Shown: positions 1 through 5,762 of the stretch, in pieces
How the letters are laid out: each line of letters opens with the position of its first letter
Numbering within the stretch: the first letter of the stretch is position 1
From: Bacteroidota bacterium
GTDB taxonomy: Bacteria > Bacteroidota > Bacteroidia > Flavobacteriales > Flavobacteriaceae
Direction: 5' to 3'
Assembly: GCA_023386255.1 (NCBI GenBank)
Contig: JAEWKB010000018.1
Location: forward strand, 1 to 5,872
DNA length: 5,872 nucleotides
Program-made: the position numbers and the translations under genes
The notes under the pieces: generated by a model
Told to the model about the DNA's origin: nothing
What the model saw: the letters and a program-made list of their open reading frames with translations, nothing else
The model's database searches: none

Positions 1-143
1 GTATTACCTCCGCCGGGGGTTCCTCCATTATCTTCAACATCCTGGTTAATAAGGTCGCTGTCAATAGTCTCTGTAGTACAGGATGTTAGTAATAGTGCCG
101 AAAACAACACTAAAAAAGCAGATAAAGATTTAAATTTTGTCAT
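1..143 (-). CDS. Small lipoprotein, N-terminal part only (gene runs off the left edge)
   Basis: Reading leftward from an ATG at 143-141 gives 47 complete codons with no stop, so the gene continues outside the window. The protein begins MTKFKSLSAF, with a basic n-region, a hydrophobic stretch and the lipobox LLTSC. The Cys at residue 22 would be the lipidated residue, which predicts an envelope lipoprotein. After the Cys comes an acidic linker and then a Gly/Pro-rich stretch (GGTPGGG), which looks like a flexible tether ahead of a domain that cannot be seen. The function is unknown. It lies 45 bases downstream of the transporter gene in the same orientation, with no T-tailed terminator between them, so co-transcription is possible. 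It also has its own candidate -7 element close to the start. The start and signal are convincing, but nothing can be said about the role. Confidence 0.8.
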   Translation of the reverse strand, partial: MTKFKSLSAFLVLFSALLLTSCTTETIDSDLINQDVEDNGGTPGGGN

Positions 144-148
144 GATGG

Positions 149-169
149 TATATTTGTGACGCAAATATA
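149..169. promoter_or_regulatory. Inverted TATATTTG repeat; candidate -7 promoter element for the lipoprotein gene
   Basis: TATATTTG at 149-156 and its exact reverse complement CAAATATA at 162-169 are separated by five bases. Each arm matches TAnnTTTG, the known Bacteroidota -7 element, so there is one match on each strand. The minus-strand copy (162-169) is correctly placed to start a very short leader for the lipoprotein gene beginning at 143. No good -33 TTG lies 17-23 bases further upstream. The site could equally be a repressor site or a weak hairpin after the transporter gene. It has no T-tract, so it is not a typical terminator. Confidence 0.35.
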
Positions 170-188
170 AAAGAATATTTGTAGGATT

Positions 189-1499
189 TTAAGATTTTTT
201 TGGCACTCTCAGTAAAAGGATAATGCCAATAATAAAAAAGAGCGTAAGGAAAATGATTGAATACCTCATGCTGCCAAAAACCTGGTCTATAGCCCCATAA
301 AGCAGCATACCGATTACTATACCTATTTTCTCGGTAACATCATAAAAGCTGAAAAAAGAGGCTGTATCTGTCGTTTCGGGCAGGAATTTAGAATACGTGG
401 AGCGCGACAGGGATTGTATGCCGCCCATAACCAGCCCCACAAAAGCGGCTGTGATGTAAAAATGAAGCGGTAGCGAAATGAAAAATGCACACACGCAAAT
501 AGCTGCCCAAATACTGTTTATTCCTATCAGGGTTTTGATATTGCCATATTTTGCCGAAAGCTTTGAAGTAATAACCGCGCCTGCCACCGCAACCAGCTGA
601 ATTAACAATATGCTTATTATCAGGCCCATGCTTTTGGCATCGGCATCAGGCCAGGCTATCTCTTCAGCACCAAAATAGGTTGCGGCAAGCATTACCGTCT
701 GTACCGCCATGCTATACACAAAAAAACTGCCTAAATAACGTTTCAGCCTAAGGTCCTGCTTTAACTGCCCCCATACCTTTTTAAGCTCTTTGAAGCCGTT
801 AAACAGCACATGGTGGGTTACTTTATTGACTTTATTACTTTTCGGCAGGTAGTAGTAAGTGTATTGGCTAAAGAGTATCCACCATACACCTACTGTAATG
901 AAGGAGTAACGCATAGCAAGCATTGGGGCCGAATCTGTGGCTGTAGCTTCAATACCAAAAAAACCGGGTTTCATTACCATCGCAAGGTTCAACACCAGCA
1001 AAATCACGCTGCCTATATATCCCATAGAATAGCCTTTGGCACTCACTGCATCCTGCTGCTCAGGATAGGCAATATCAGGCAGGTAAGAATTATAAAACAC
1101 AAGACTGCCCCAAAAACCTATAAGGCCAAAAAGATAGCATGCAAGGCTCAGGTAGAGGCTCTCCAGCCGAAACCAGTATAGCCCCATGCACGAAAGCGCA
1201 CCTACATAACAAAACAGCTTAAGGAATGTTTTTTTATTACCAGCATAATCGGCAATGCCCGATAGCAATGGCGACATGATGGCAACAATAAGAAAAGCAA
1301 ATGCGGTAGTAAAGCTTATGAGAGCCGAACCTTTCATGGTGCCACCAAAAACTTCGACAGTGTTTTTATCTGTAAATAATTGATTATAAAAAATAGGGAA
1401 AACAGCCGAGGCTATAACAAGGCTGTAAACAGAGTTGGCCCAGTCATAAAATGCCCAGGCGTTTAGGAGCTTTTTACTCCCTTTTACGGGTTGTGCCAT
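189..1499 (-). CDS. MFS transporter, UMF1 / Atg22-like family
   Basis: A 436-residue inner-membrane protein whose alternating hydrophobic segments fit about 12 transmembrane helices, the usual size for this family. Family marks are the N-terminal NAWAFYDWANSVYS (13-26) and the loop GIADYAGNKK (81-90), which corresponds to the MFS loop-2/3 motif. Others are GYSMGYIGS (156-164) and, in the C-terminal half, GGIQSLSRSTYS (359-370) followed by FFSFYDVTEKIG (382-393). These match the bacterial UMF1 group related to yeast Atg22. Atg22 exports amino acids from the vacuole, but the substrate of bacterial members is generally unknown and the sequence does not reveal it. The ATG at 1499 places the first motif at the expected distance from the N terminus. 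The gene stands alone behind two upstream minus-strand terminators, so it probably has its own promoter. It may read through into the lipoprotein gene 45 bases downstream. Confidence 0.93.
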   Translation of the reverse strand: MAQPVKGSKKLLNAWAFYDWANSVYSLVIASAVFPIFYNQLFTDKNTVEVFGGTMKGSALISFTTAFAFLIVAIMSPLLSGIADYAGNKKTFLKLFCYVGALSCMGLYWFRLESLYLSLACYLFGLIGFWGSLVFYNSYLPDIAYPEQQDAVSAKGYSMGYIGSVILLVLNLAMVMKPGFFGIEATATDSAPMLAMRYSFITVGVWWILFSQYTYYYLPKSNKVNKVTHHVLFNGFKELKKVWGQLKQDLRLKRYLGSFFVYSMAVQTVMLAATYFGAEEIAWPDADAKSMGLIISILLIQLVAVAGAVITSKLSAKYGNIKTLIGINSIWAAICVCAFFISLPLHFYITAAFVGLVMGGIQSLSRSTYSKFLPETTDTASFFSFYDVTEKIGIVIGMLLYGAIDQVFGSMRYSIIFLTLFFIIGIILLLRVPKKS

Positions 1500-1509
1500 A
1501 TAGTATTGG

Positions 1510-1526
1510 TTTGGTAACCAAAACTA
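1510..1526 (-). promoter_or_regulatory. Candidate -7 element and overlapping palindrome upstream of the transporter gene
   Basis: On the minus strand TAGTTTTG (plus-strand 1519-1526) matches the Bacteroidota -7 consensus TAnnTTTG and lies about 20 bases before the ATG at 1499. An odd-centred palindrome, TTTGGT-A-ACCAAA (1510-1522), overlaps its downstream end, where a regulator could block transcription. No TTG is seen at the -33 position, so the promoter assignment is tentative. Confidence 0.35.
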
Positions 1527-1560
1527 GTGTATTTTTTTAAATAGTAAGATTATGTATATG

Positions 1561-1589
1561 TAAAATGAAAACTCCCGCCGAAGCGGGAG
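1561..1589 (-). terminator. UUCG-capped intrinsic terminator, minus strand
   Basis: Read on the minus strand, a perfect 7-bp stem CTCCCGC/GCGGGAG closes on a TTCG loop, the especially stable C(UUCG)G tetraloop, and is followed by TTTTCATTTTA. On the plus strand the loop would be CGAA and there is no T-tract, so the direction is clear. It lies downstream of the protease terminator and upstream of the transporter start. It may be a back-up terminator for the protease transcript or the end of a short RNA made from the gap. Confidence 0.75.
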
Positions 1590-1732
1590 GTATTAGTTAT
1601 GGTTGTTCTATGAGTATATATCTACCAAAGGTATTGTATATAATGAGGGGTTAATTGTTACAATAATAGAAATTAAGCTTTAGTTTTCACTATTAAGATA
1701 TCCGTAAAAATACCTGTTTTTCAACCCTCCAT

Positions 1733-1760
1733 AAAAAAAAGCCACTCATTCCTGAGCGGC
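1733..1760 (-). terminator. Intrinsic terminator of the M48 protease gene
   Basis: On the minus strand GCCGCTCA-GGAA-TGAGTGGC forms an 8-bp stem (one G-U pair) capped by a GNRA-type tetraloop and followed by eight T residues. It begins 37 bases after the TAG stop of the protease gene, which is the expected place for its terminator. Confidence 0.9.
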
Positions 1761-1797
1761 CTAATTCAAAATTTATAATTCAGACTTTATAATGATT

Positions 1798-2613
1798 CTA
1801 GTACTTCACCCCAAACTTGGCCGCCTGTGCCTTAGCGTTTGGTATCTTGCTTTTTATATTGGCTATACGCGTGCTGCCCGAAGGGTGCGTACTAAGAAAT
1901 TCCGGCGGTGCGCCACCCCCTGAGTTAGCTTCCATCCTTTGCCAGAACTCTATTGCTTTATCAGGGTTATAACCCGCAATAGCCATAAGGGTAAGGCCAA
2001 TTTCGTCGGCCTCATTTTCATGCTTGCGGCTGAAAGGCAGCGTACCAAACACTTCTGAACTTACACCGTAAGCCTGCATAAAAAGCTGCTGTGTTTGAGC
2101 GCTTTTGCCCGATGTGGCAAGGCCGACACCTACTGCGCCAATTTCCTGCAGCTGGCCTGCGCTCATGCGCTGCGCACCGTGGTTTACCAGCGCGTGTGCT
2201 ACCTCGTGGCCCATTACTGTAGCAAGCCCTGCTTCATCTTTTGTTATAGGCAGGATGCCGCTATACACCACAATTTTACCGCCCGGCATACACCACGCGT
2301 TCACCTCGTTGCTCTGCACCAGGTTATATTCCCACTGGTAACCGTTCAGGTAACCCTGGTAGCCATTGGCATTAAGGTACTTTTCTGCTGCAGCCCTTAT
2401 CTTCTGCCCTACCGTGGTAACACGTTGGGCATCGGCAGTGCCTTTTATTACTTTATTCTCGTTCAGGAACTGGTTGTACTGTTGGAAAGCGGCAGGAAAA
2501 ATCTGCTCGTTCGATACAAAATTGAGGTCTTTATTACCTGTAAACGGGTTAGTAGTACAGGCCACAACCAGCGCTGAAAACAAGATACTGAGGGAAAATA
2601 CACGTTTATTCAT
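1798..2613 (-). CDS. M48 family zinc metalloprotease, lipoprotein
   Basis: A 271-residue protein starting MNKRVFSLSI with the lipobox LVVAC, so Cys19 should be lipidated and the enzyme should sit in the envelope facing the periplasm. The zinc-protease motif HEVAH is at 136-140 (H136 and H140 as ligands, E137 as catalytic base) within MGHEVAHALVNHG. The third zinc ligand is Glu201 in ENEAD (199-203). A conserved HPS motif follows at 243-245 near the C terminus. This layout and length resemble stand-alone envelope M48 proteases such as LoiP/YggG and the protease part of BepA, which act in outer-membrane and protein quality control. That role here is inferred from the family. No TPR repeats follow the protease domain, so it is closer to LoiP than to full-length BepA. 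It is a single gene with its own terminator, divergent from the hydrolase cluster across 140 bases. Confidence 0.95.
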   Translation of the reverse strand: MNKRVFSLSILFSALVVACTTNPFTGNKDLNFVSNEQIFPAAFQQYNQFLNENKVIKGTADAQRVTTVGQKIRAAAEKYLNANGYQGYLNGYQWEYNLVQSNEVNAWCMPGGKIVVYSGILPITKDEAGLATVMGHEVAHALVNHGAQRMSAGQLQEIGAVGVGLATSGKSAQTQQLFMQAYGVSSEVFGTLPFSRKHENEADEIGLTLMAIAGYNPDKAIEFWQRMEANSGGGAPPEFLSTHPSGSTRIANIKSKIPNAKAQAAKFGVKY

Positions 2614-2634
2614 AACAAGGGTGTTTTATCTCAC

Positions 2635-2642
2635 CAAATTTA
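2635..2642 (-). promoter_or_regulatory. Candidate -7 element of the M48 protease gene
   Basis: On the minus strand TAAATTTG matches the Bacteroidota TAnnTTTG element exactly and ends 21 bases before the ATG at 2613, giving a short leader. No clear -33 TTG is seen at the usual spacing. On the opposite strand of this divergent gap, TAACTTTA (2727-2734) is a near match ahead of the hydrolase start but is too weak to list by itself. Confidence 0.4.
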
Positions 2643-2753
2643 GCATAAATATCTGTTAGAATTTTCTGAAATATTTCTGTATATGGTTAAAGTATTGTGA
2701 ACAGAAATTACATGCAGAATTTTAGGTAACTTTATACTTCAATTACAGTATGT

Positions 2754-3677
2754 ATGTCAGATAAAAAACACCGTCAGTCACTAAAGATCCCAAAACCAAT
2801 ATTGGTAACAGCTAAAATTCTGGAAGTAACGTCACCCAAGCTTGCCGCAAAATTTGCAATGAAGATATTTACCACTCCAATGAAGTTCAGGCTCCCTAAA
2901 AGAGAAGAAGAAATGGACACCCGCACAGTACAGGAAATGGTAGAAATACCGGCTGTAGGCAAAACTATTTGTGTGTACCGCTATGGCGAAAGCAGCAAAA
3001 AGGTTTTGCTTGTTCACGGCTGGAGCGGCCGGGGCACACAACTGCACAGCATTGCCGAAAAATTATTAAAAAACGGCTACAGCACCATAAGCTTTGATGC
3101 TCCTGCCCATGGAAAATCTACAGGTAAGACAAGTGACATGACCGAATTTATAAAATGTATACAGGAGCTTGATAATAAGTATGGTCCCTTTGAACATGCC
3201 ATAGGCCATTCATTAGGCGCAATGGCAGTACTAAACACTATAAAACGCGGATTATCTGTAAAAAAAGCAGTAACTATTGGCAGTGGTGATGTTATAGAGG
3301 ATATCATGCTGGATTTTTCAAAACAATTGGGCATGGATGTTGCTACAGGTAGGATAATGATAAGGCAGTTTGAAAAGAAATTTGGCGAAACCATAAACAC
3401 TTATTCTGCGTATATGGCTGCAAAAGAAGTTGCCGTACCCGTCCTTGTCATTCATGATACTGATGATCATGATGTTCCTGTTTCGGCCGCGCACCATATT
3501 TATGAACACCTGGCTGCAGGCAAACTTATCATTACGGAAGGATTAGGCCACAGGAAAATACTTGGTGACAGTAAAGTCATAAAACAAATAATACAATTTA
3601 TAGAAGAAGATGAAGAAAATAGCAATGCTGATATTGTTTTCCTCGCTGACAGCATGCGCACAGGAAAAGAAAACTGA
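2754..3677 (+). CDS. Alpha/beta-fold hydrolase (serine hydrolase, substrate unknown)
   Basis: A 307-residue protein with no signal peptide, so probably cytoplasmic. The alpha/beta-hydrolase core begins near residue 70. VLLVHGWSG (84-92) supplies the oxyanion-hole region, and FDAPAHGKS (114-122) follows. GHSLG (151-155) carries the nucleophile Ser153. DTDDHDVP (235-242) contains the likely acid, Asp238 by spacing, and GLGHRKIL (263-270) carries the catalytic His266, so the triad is complete. The first 65 or so residues precede the core and carry no motif I recognise. The core ends about residue 285. The last 22 residues are all encoded within the overlap with the next gene and look like a non-conserved tail. 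It is the first gene of a likely operon with two msrB genes. The family is clear, but esterase, lipase or another activity cannot be chosen from sequence. Confidence 0.9.
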   Translation: MSDKKHRQSLKIPKPILVTAKILEVTSPKLAAKFAMKIFTTPMKFRLPKREEEMDTRTVQEMVEIPAVGKTICVYRYGESSKKVLLVHGWSGRGTQLHSIAEKLLKNGYSTISFDAPAHGKSTGKTSDMTEFIKCIQELDNKYGPFEHAIGHSLGAMAVLNTIKRGLSVKKAVTIGSGDVIEDIMLDFSKQLGMDVATGRIMIRQFEKKFGETINTYSAYMAAKEVAVPVLVIHDTDDHDVPVSAAHHIYEHLAAGKLIITEGLGHRKILGDSKVIKQIIQFIEEDEENSNADIVFLADSMRTGKEN

Positions 3678-4104
3678 AAGAAATCACACAAGTGAAGACT
3701 TAAAAATTACAGCTAAGACTGCAAAAACGGATGCCGACTGGAAGAAGGTGCTTACACCTGAACAGTATGCTGTTTTACGTGAAAAAGCTACTGAACGTCC
3801 TTTTACTGGTGAATATTACAAGCATTTTGAAAAAGGAGTTTATGTTTGTGCTGCCTGTGGAAATCCTTTATTTAATTCGGATACAAAATTCGATTCTGAA
3901 TGCGGGTGGCCTTCCTTTGATGAGGCCATTGAAAAATCAGTGATTTATAAGGAAGATAACAGCTACGGTATGCAGCGGGTAGAAGTCATGTGCGCCAACT
4001 GCGGCGGACACCTGGGCCATGTGTTTGATGACGGCCCTAAAGAAACTACGGGTAACCGTTTCTGCACCAATTCAGTATCCATTAAATTTATTCCTGCTAA
4101 ATAA
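3610..4104 (+). CDS. msrB: Peptide-methionine (R)-S-oxide reductase MsrB, lipoprotein form
   Basis: A 164-residue MsrB preceded by a lipoprotein signal. MsrB reduces methionine-R-sulfoxide in proteins back to methionine. [10 protein letters not shown] leads to the lipobox LTAC, so Cys16 should be lipidated and the enzyme tethered in the envelope. The MsrB domain starts at [10 protein letters not shown] (43-52). Zinc ligands are C80/C83 (CAAC) and C128/C131 (CANC). GWPSF (99-103) and HLGHVFDDG (134-142) are family motifs. The catalytic Cys is C152 in RFCTNS. C98, just before GWPSF, is probably the recycling cysteine. The ATG at 3610 lies 68 bases inside the hydrolase gene. It is still the best start because only it gives the KK n-region and a complete signal. 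The next Met, residue 6, would lose the basic residues. The second msrB follows after 5 bases. How the envelope form is re-reduced cannot be seen here. Confidence 0.93.
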   Translation: MKKIAMLILFSSLTACAQEKKTERNHTSEDLKITAKTAKTDADWKKVLTPEQYAVLREKATERPFTGEYYKHFEKGVYVCAACGNPLFNSDTKFDSECGWPSFDEAIEKSVIYKEDNSYGMQRVEVMCANCGGHLGHVFDDGPKETTGNRFCTNSVSIKFIPAK

Positions 4105-4109
4105 AAATT

Positions 4110-4511
4110 ATGAAAGATTATCCTATAAATAAATCAGAAGCCGAGTGGAAAGAACTCCTGGGGCCGGAGCGTTATAAGATACTTCGGCAAAAAGGGACTG
4201 AATTTCCTCATACTGGAAAATATAATTTATCATTTGACAAAGGCACTTATTGCTGCGGAGCATGCGGTGAGCCATTGTTTAAAAGTGATTCTAAATTTAT
4301 GTCGGGCTGCGGCTGGCCATCGTTTGATGAATCTATACCAGGTAAAGTGGAATATGTAAAAGACACAACTTTCGGGATGATCCGCACCGAAATACTTTGC
4401 GCTAACTGCGGAAGTCACCTGGGCCATGTTTTTGATGACGGCCCTACCGAAACCGGACAACGATATTGTGTTAATTCACTTTCAATAGATTTAAAAGAAG
4501 AAAATGAATAA
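4110..4511 (+). CDS. msrB: Peptide-methionine (R)-S-oxide reductase MsrB, cytoplasmic form
   Basis: A 133-residue protein that is almost entirely the MsrB domain, close to the usual size of free-standing MsrB, with no signal peptide and therefore probably cytoplasmic. It begins the domain at EWKELLGPER (12-21). Zinc ligands are C49/C52 and C97/C100. CGWPSFDE (67-74) holds the likely recycling Cys67, and HLGHVFDDG (103-111) is present. The catalytic Cys is C120 in RYCVNS. It is clearly related to the preceding msrB throughout the domain but differs at many positions, so the pair is an old duplication rather than a recent one. It is the last gene of the cluster and is followed by a strong terminator. 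No msrA, which repairs the S isomer, lies in the window. Confidence 0.95.
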   Translation: MKDYPINKSEAEWKELLGPERYKILRQKGTEFPHTGKYNLSFDKGTYCCGACGEPLFKSDSKFMSGCGWPSFDESIPGKVEYVKDTTFGMIRTEILCANCGSHLGHVFDDGPTETGQRYCVNSLSIDLKEENE

Positions 4512-4512
4512 T

Positions 4513-4608
4513 ATAGGAACTTAAATTTTTAAGGTAACTTACAGAAGCAGTCACACTGAGCTTGTCGAAGTGCGGCTGCTTTTTTTATTCTTGCAGTAAT
4601 AGGAACTT
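4513..4608 (+). repeat. 10-base direct repeats flanking the terminator hairpin
   Basis: ATAGGAACTT occurs at 4513-4522 and again at 4599-4608, enclosing 76 bases that contain the TCGAA hairpin. This could be a target-site duplication left by insertion of a small repeat element, or chance in short AT-rich sequence. No transposase is present. Confidence 0.3.
4545..4586 (+). terminator. Terminator of the hydrolase-msrB-msrB cluster, built on a TCGAA repeat
   Basis: AAGCAGTCACACT (4545-4557) pairs with AGTGCGGCTGCTT (4569-4581), with one G-U pair and one A/C mismatch around an 11-base loop. The right arm runs directly into a tract of seven Ts (4580-4586). It begins 33 bases after the second msrB stop. 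The inner part, CACTGAGCTTGTCGAAGTG (4554-4572), resembles short intergenic palindromes that I recall being repeated in Flavobacterium genomes. The family assignment is from memory, while the hairpin and T-tract are directly visible. Confidence 0.85.
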
Positions 4609-4629
4609 GTAATCTAAATCTTTACCTTT

Positions 4630-5289
4630 ATGTATATGGATTTATTTATGGAAAATAAAGATTGGGCTGCTGCCCTTCAGCCTTTGATAGATAAGTATCA
4701 GGAAAAAAAGCACCCTTTGGATTATAACAGCCTGTACCAGGTGCTAGTTATGGTAGTTCTTGCCGCACAGGATAGTGATGCGCATATTAATAAACTGGCC
4801 CCTGACTTTTTTGCGGAATTTCCAGATATGGAGGCCTTGTCTAAAGCTAATACCGAGCAGCTAATGAAACATTTGTCGGGTGTACGTTTTCATGCTAACA
4901 AAATTACATGGCTACAGGATATTGCAAGTACCGTCAAGAAAAATAAAAATATACCTACCACTATGAAAGAGCTTACTGCCCTTAAAGGCGTAGGCCGCAA
5001 GTCAGCTAATGTTATTATCCGTGAAGCGGGCGCCGAAGCCGAAGGTATAATGGTTGACCTTCATGTGGTACGTGTAGCACCACGCATAGGTATAGTTACC
5101 GGTAAAGACGCTAATAAGATAGAAAAACAATTGATGGAAAAATTGCCCCGGCACATTTGGGGAGAAATAGGAATGGCTATTTCTCATTTAGGACGTGAAA
5201 TATGCAGGCCTTCAAACCCTAAGCATAGCATCTGTCCGGTAAGCAATGTATGCGAATATTGTAAAGAAAAGGGCGGTGACTGTAGATAG
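4630..5289 (+). CDS. Endonuclease III-like DNA glycosylase/AP lyase (HhH-GPD family)
   Basis: A 219-residue protein of the Nth family, which removes oxidised pyrimidines and cleaves abasic sites in base-excision repair. The helix-hairpin-helix LKGVGRKSANVI (118-129) carries the catalytic Lys124, and VDLHVVRV (142-149) carries the catalytic Asp143, so the bifunctional active site is intact. LAAQDSD (44-50) replaces the usual LSAQATD, which marks a divergent member. The C-terminal iron-sulfur loop is normally C-x6-C-x2-C-x5-C. Here it reads C192-x6-H199-x2-C202-x5-C208, with His in the second position. Extra cysteines lie at 211 and 218. There are ATGs at 4630, 4636 and 4648. The third gives MENKDWAAAL and is equally plausible. 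It lies after the msrB terminator and converges with the DUF1232 gene. A second, canonical nth elsewhere in the genome would not be surprising. Confidence 0.92.
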   Translation: MYMDLFMENKDWAAALQPLIDKYQEKKHPLDYNSLYQVLVMVVLAAQDSDAHINKLAPDFFAEFPDMEALSKANTEQLMKHLSGVRFHANKITWLQDIASTVKKNKNIPTTMKELTALKGVGRKSANVIIREAGAEAEGIMVDLHVVRVAPRIGIVTGKDANKIEKQLMEKLPRHIWGEIGMAISHLGREICRPSNPKHSICPVSNVCEYCKEKGGDCR

Positions 5290-5302
5290 AATTAAGGGGT
5301 AG

Positions 5303-5317
5303 CTGAGGCTATCGAAA
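5303..5317. repeat. Degenerate TCGAA-type intergenic repeat
   Basis: CTGAGGCTATCGAAA matches CTGAGCTTGTCGAAG in the terminator at 4556-4570 at 11 of 15 positions. It lies in the 78-base gap between the convergent nth-like and DUF1232 genes. GC-rich sequence with a small GGCG-TTG-CGCC hairpin (5328-5338) and a GGCGCC palindrome (5355-5360) follows. No T-tract makes any of this an obvious terminator. The likely interpretation is a decayed intergenic repeat. Confidence 0.3.
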
Positions 5318-5367
5318 CATTATTTGGGCGTTGCGCCTTCACCCAGAAACCACAGGCGCCGCCGGTA

Positions 5368-5685
5368 TTACGTTAGCCAGTTAATAATTACGGCACCAAG
5401 CAGTAACAGCAGCAATATTATAATAATACCTAAAATTACAATAGTCCACTTTAAGGCTCTTAGGATAGAACGAAGCGTATAATGCGTCTGTCCCGTAAAG
5501 TGCTCAAGCAAATTAAGTAAAGCCGCCGTTACAACAAAAAAATCATCAATCCATCCTATTACAGGAATATCCGGTATAATATCAATAGGGCTTATAGCAT
5601 ATACAGCACTCAACACACTAATAATTAGTGCTTTTCTTCTTTCCCTTTTCTCCTGTTCTGGTTGCTGTGGGATTGTTTGTTGCAT
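5368..5685 (-). CDS. DUF1232 (YkvA-like) small membrane protein
   Basis: A 105-residue protein. The core YAISPIDIIPDIPVIGWIDD (29-48) is the hallmark of the DUF1232/YkvA family, whose function is not known. The N terminus is hydrophilic and charged (QEKRERRK, 11-18). The C terminus is one strongly hydrophobic helix, about residues 81-103, rich in Ile and Leu, which should anchor the protein in the inner membrane. The reading frame can be extended to a TTG codon at 5715, but the ATG at 5685 is preferred because it is a standard start and leaves room for a leader after the rRNA terminator. Upstream TATCTTAA (minus strand, 5702-5709) is a partial -7 match. The gene is convergent with the nth-like gene and lies just downstream of the 5S rRNA on the same strand, separated by the rRNA terminator. 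Confidence 0.88.
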   Translation of the reverse strand: MQQTIPQQPEQEKRERRKALIISVLSAVYAISPIDIIPDIPVIGWIDDFFVVTAALLNLLEHFTGQTHYTLRSILRALKWTIVILGIIIILLLLLLGAVIINWLT

Positions 5686-5722
5686 AGCTTCAAATTTTTT
5701 ATTAAGATACAACAATTATATA

Positions 5723-5758
5723 AAACAAAAAACCCTTCACTAGTTAGTGAAGGGTTTT
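5723..5758 (-). terminator. rRNA operon terminator, minus strand
   Basis: A perfect 14-bp inverted repeat, AAAACCCTTCACTA (5729-5742) and TAGTGAAGGGTTTT (5745-5758), has only two central bases, so the actual loop will open to about 4-6 bases. On the minus strand the right half runs into TTTTTTGTTTTA. It begins about 5 bases past the 3' end of the 5S rRNA, as expected for the end of an rRNA operon. On the plus strand the repeat is followed by AGAAAG, so termination is directed leftward. Confidence 0.93.
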
Positions 5759-5762
5759 AGAA

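Noticed and set aside
149..169. The TATATTTG inverted repeat as a terminator of the transporter gene
   Set aside because: The stem is purely A/T-rich except for one pair and is followed by no T-tract on the minus strand, so it would be a poor intrinsic terminator.
810..1181. A 123-codon open frame on the plus strand
   Set aside because: It is antisense to the UMF1 transporter, and its product shows no domain, signal or start context.
2095..2577. A 160-codon open frame on the plus strand
   Set aside because: It lies entirely antisense to the M48 protease, which has full motifs and a signal peptide. The translated product is rich in Cys and His with no recognisable domain.
3610..4511. The two msrB genes as one broken or frameshifted fusion
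   Set aside because: Each has its own start, a complete MsrB domain with its own catalytic Cys, and a clean stop and restart 5 bases apart, so they are two intact genes.
5686..5715. Upstream extension of the DUF1232 protein to a TTG start
   Set aside because: It adds ten residues unlike the family's N terminus, uses a rare start, and occupies the place where the promoter and leader are expected.
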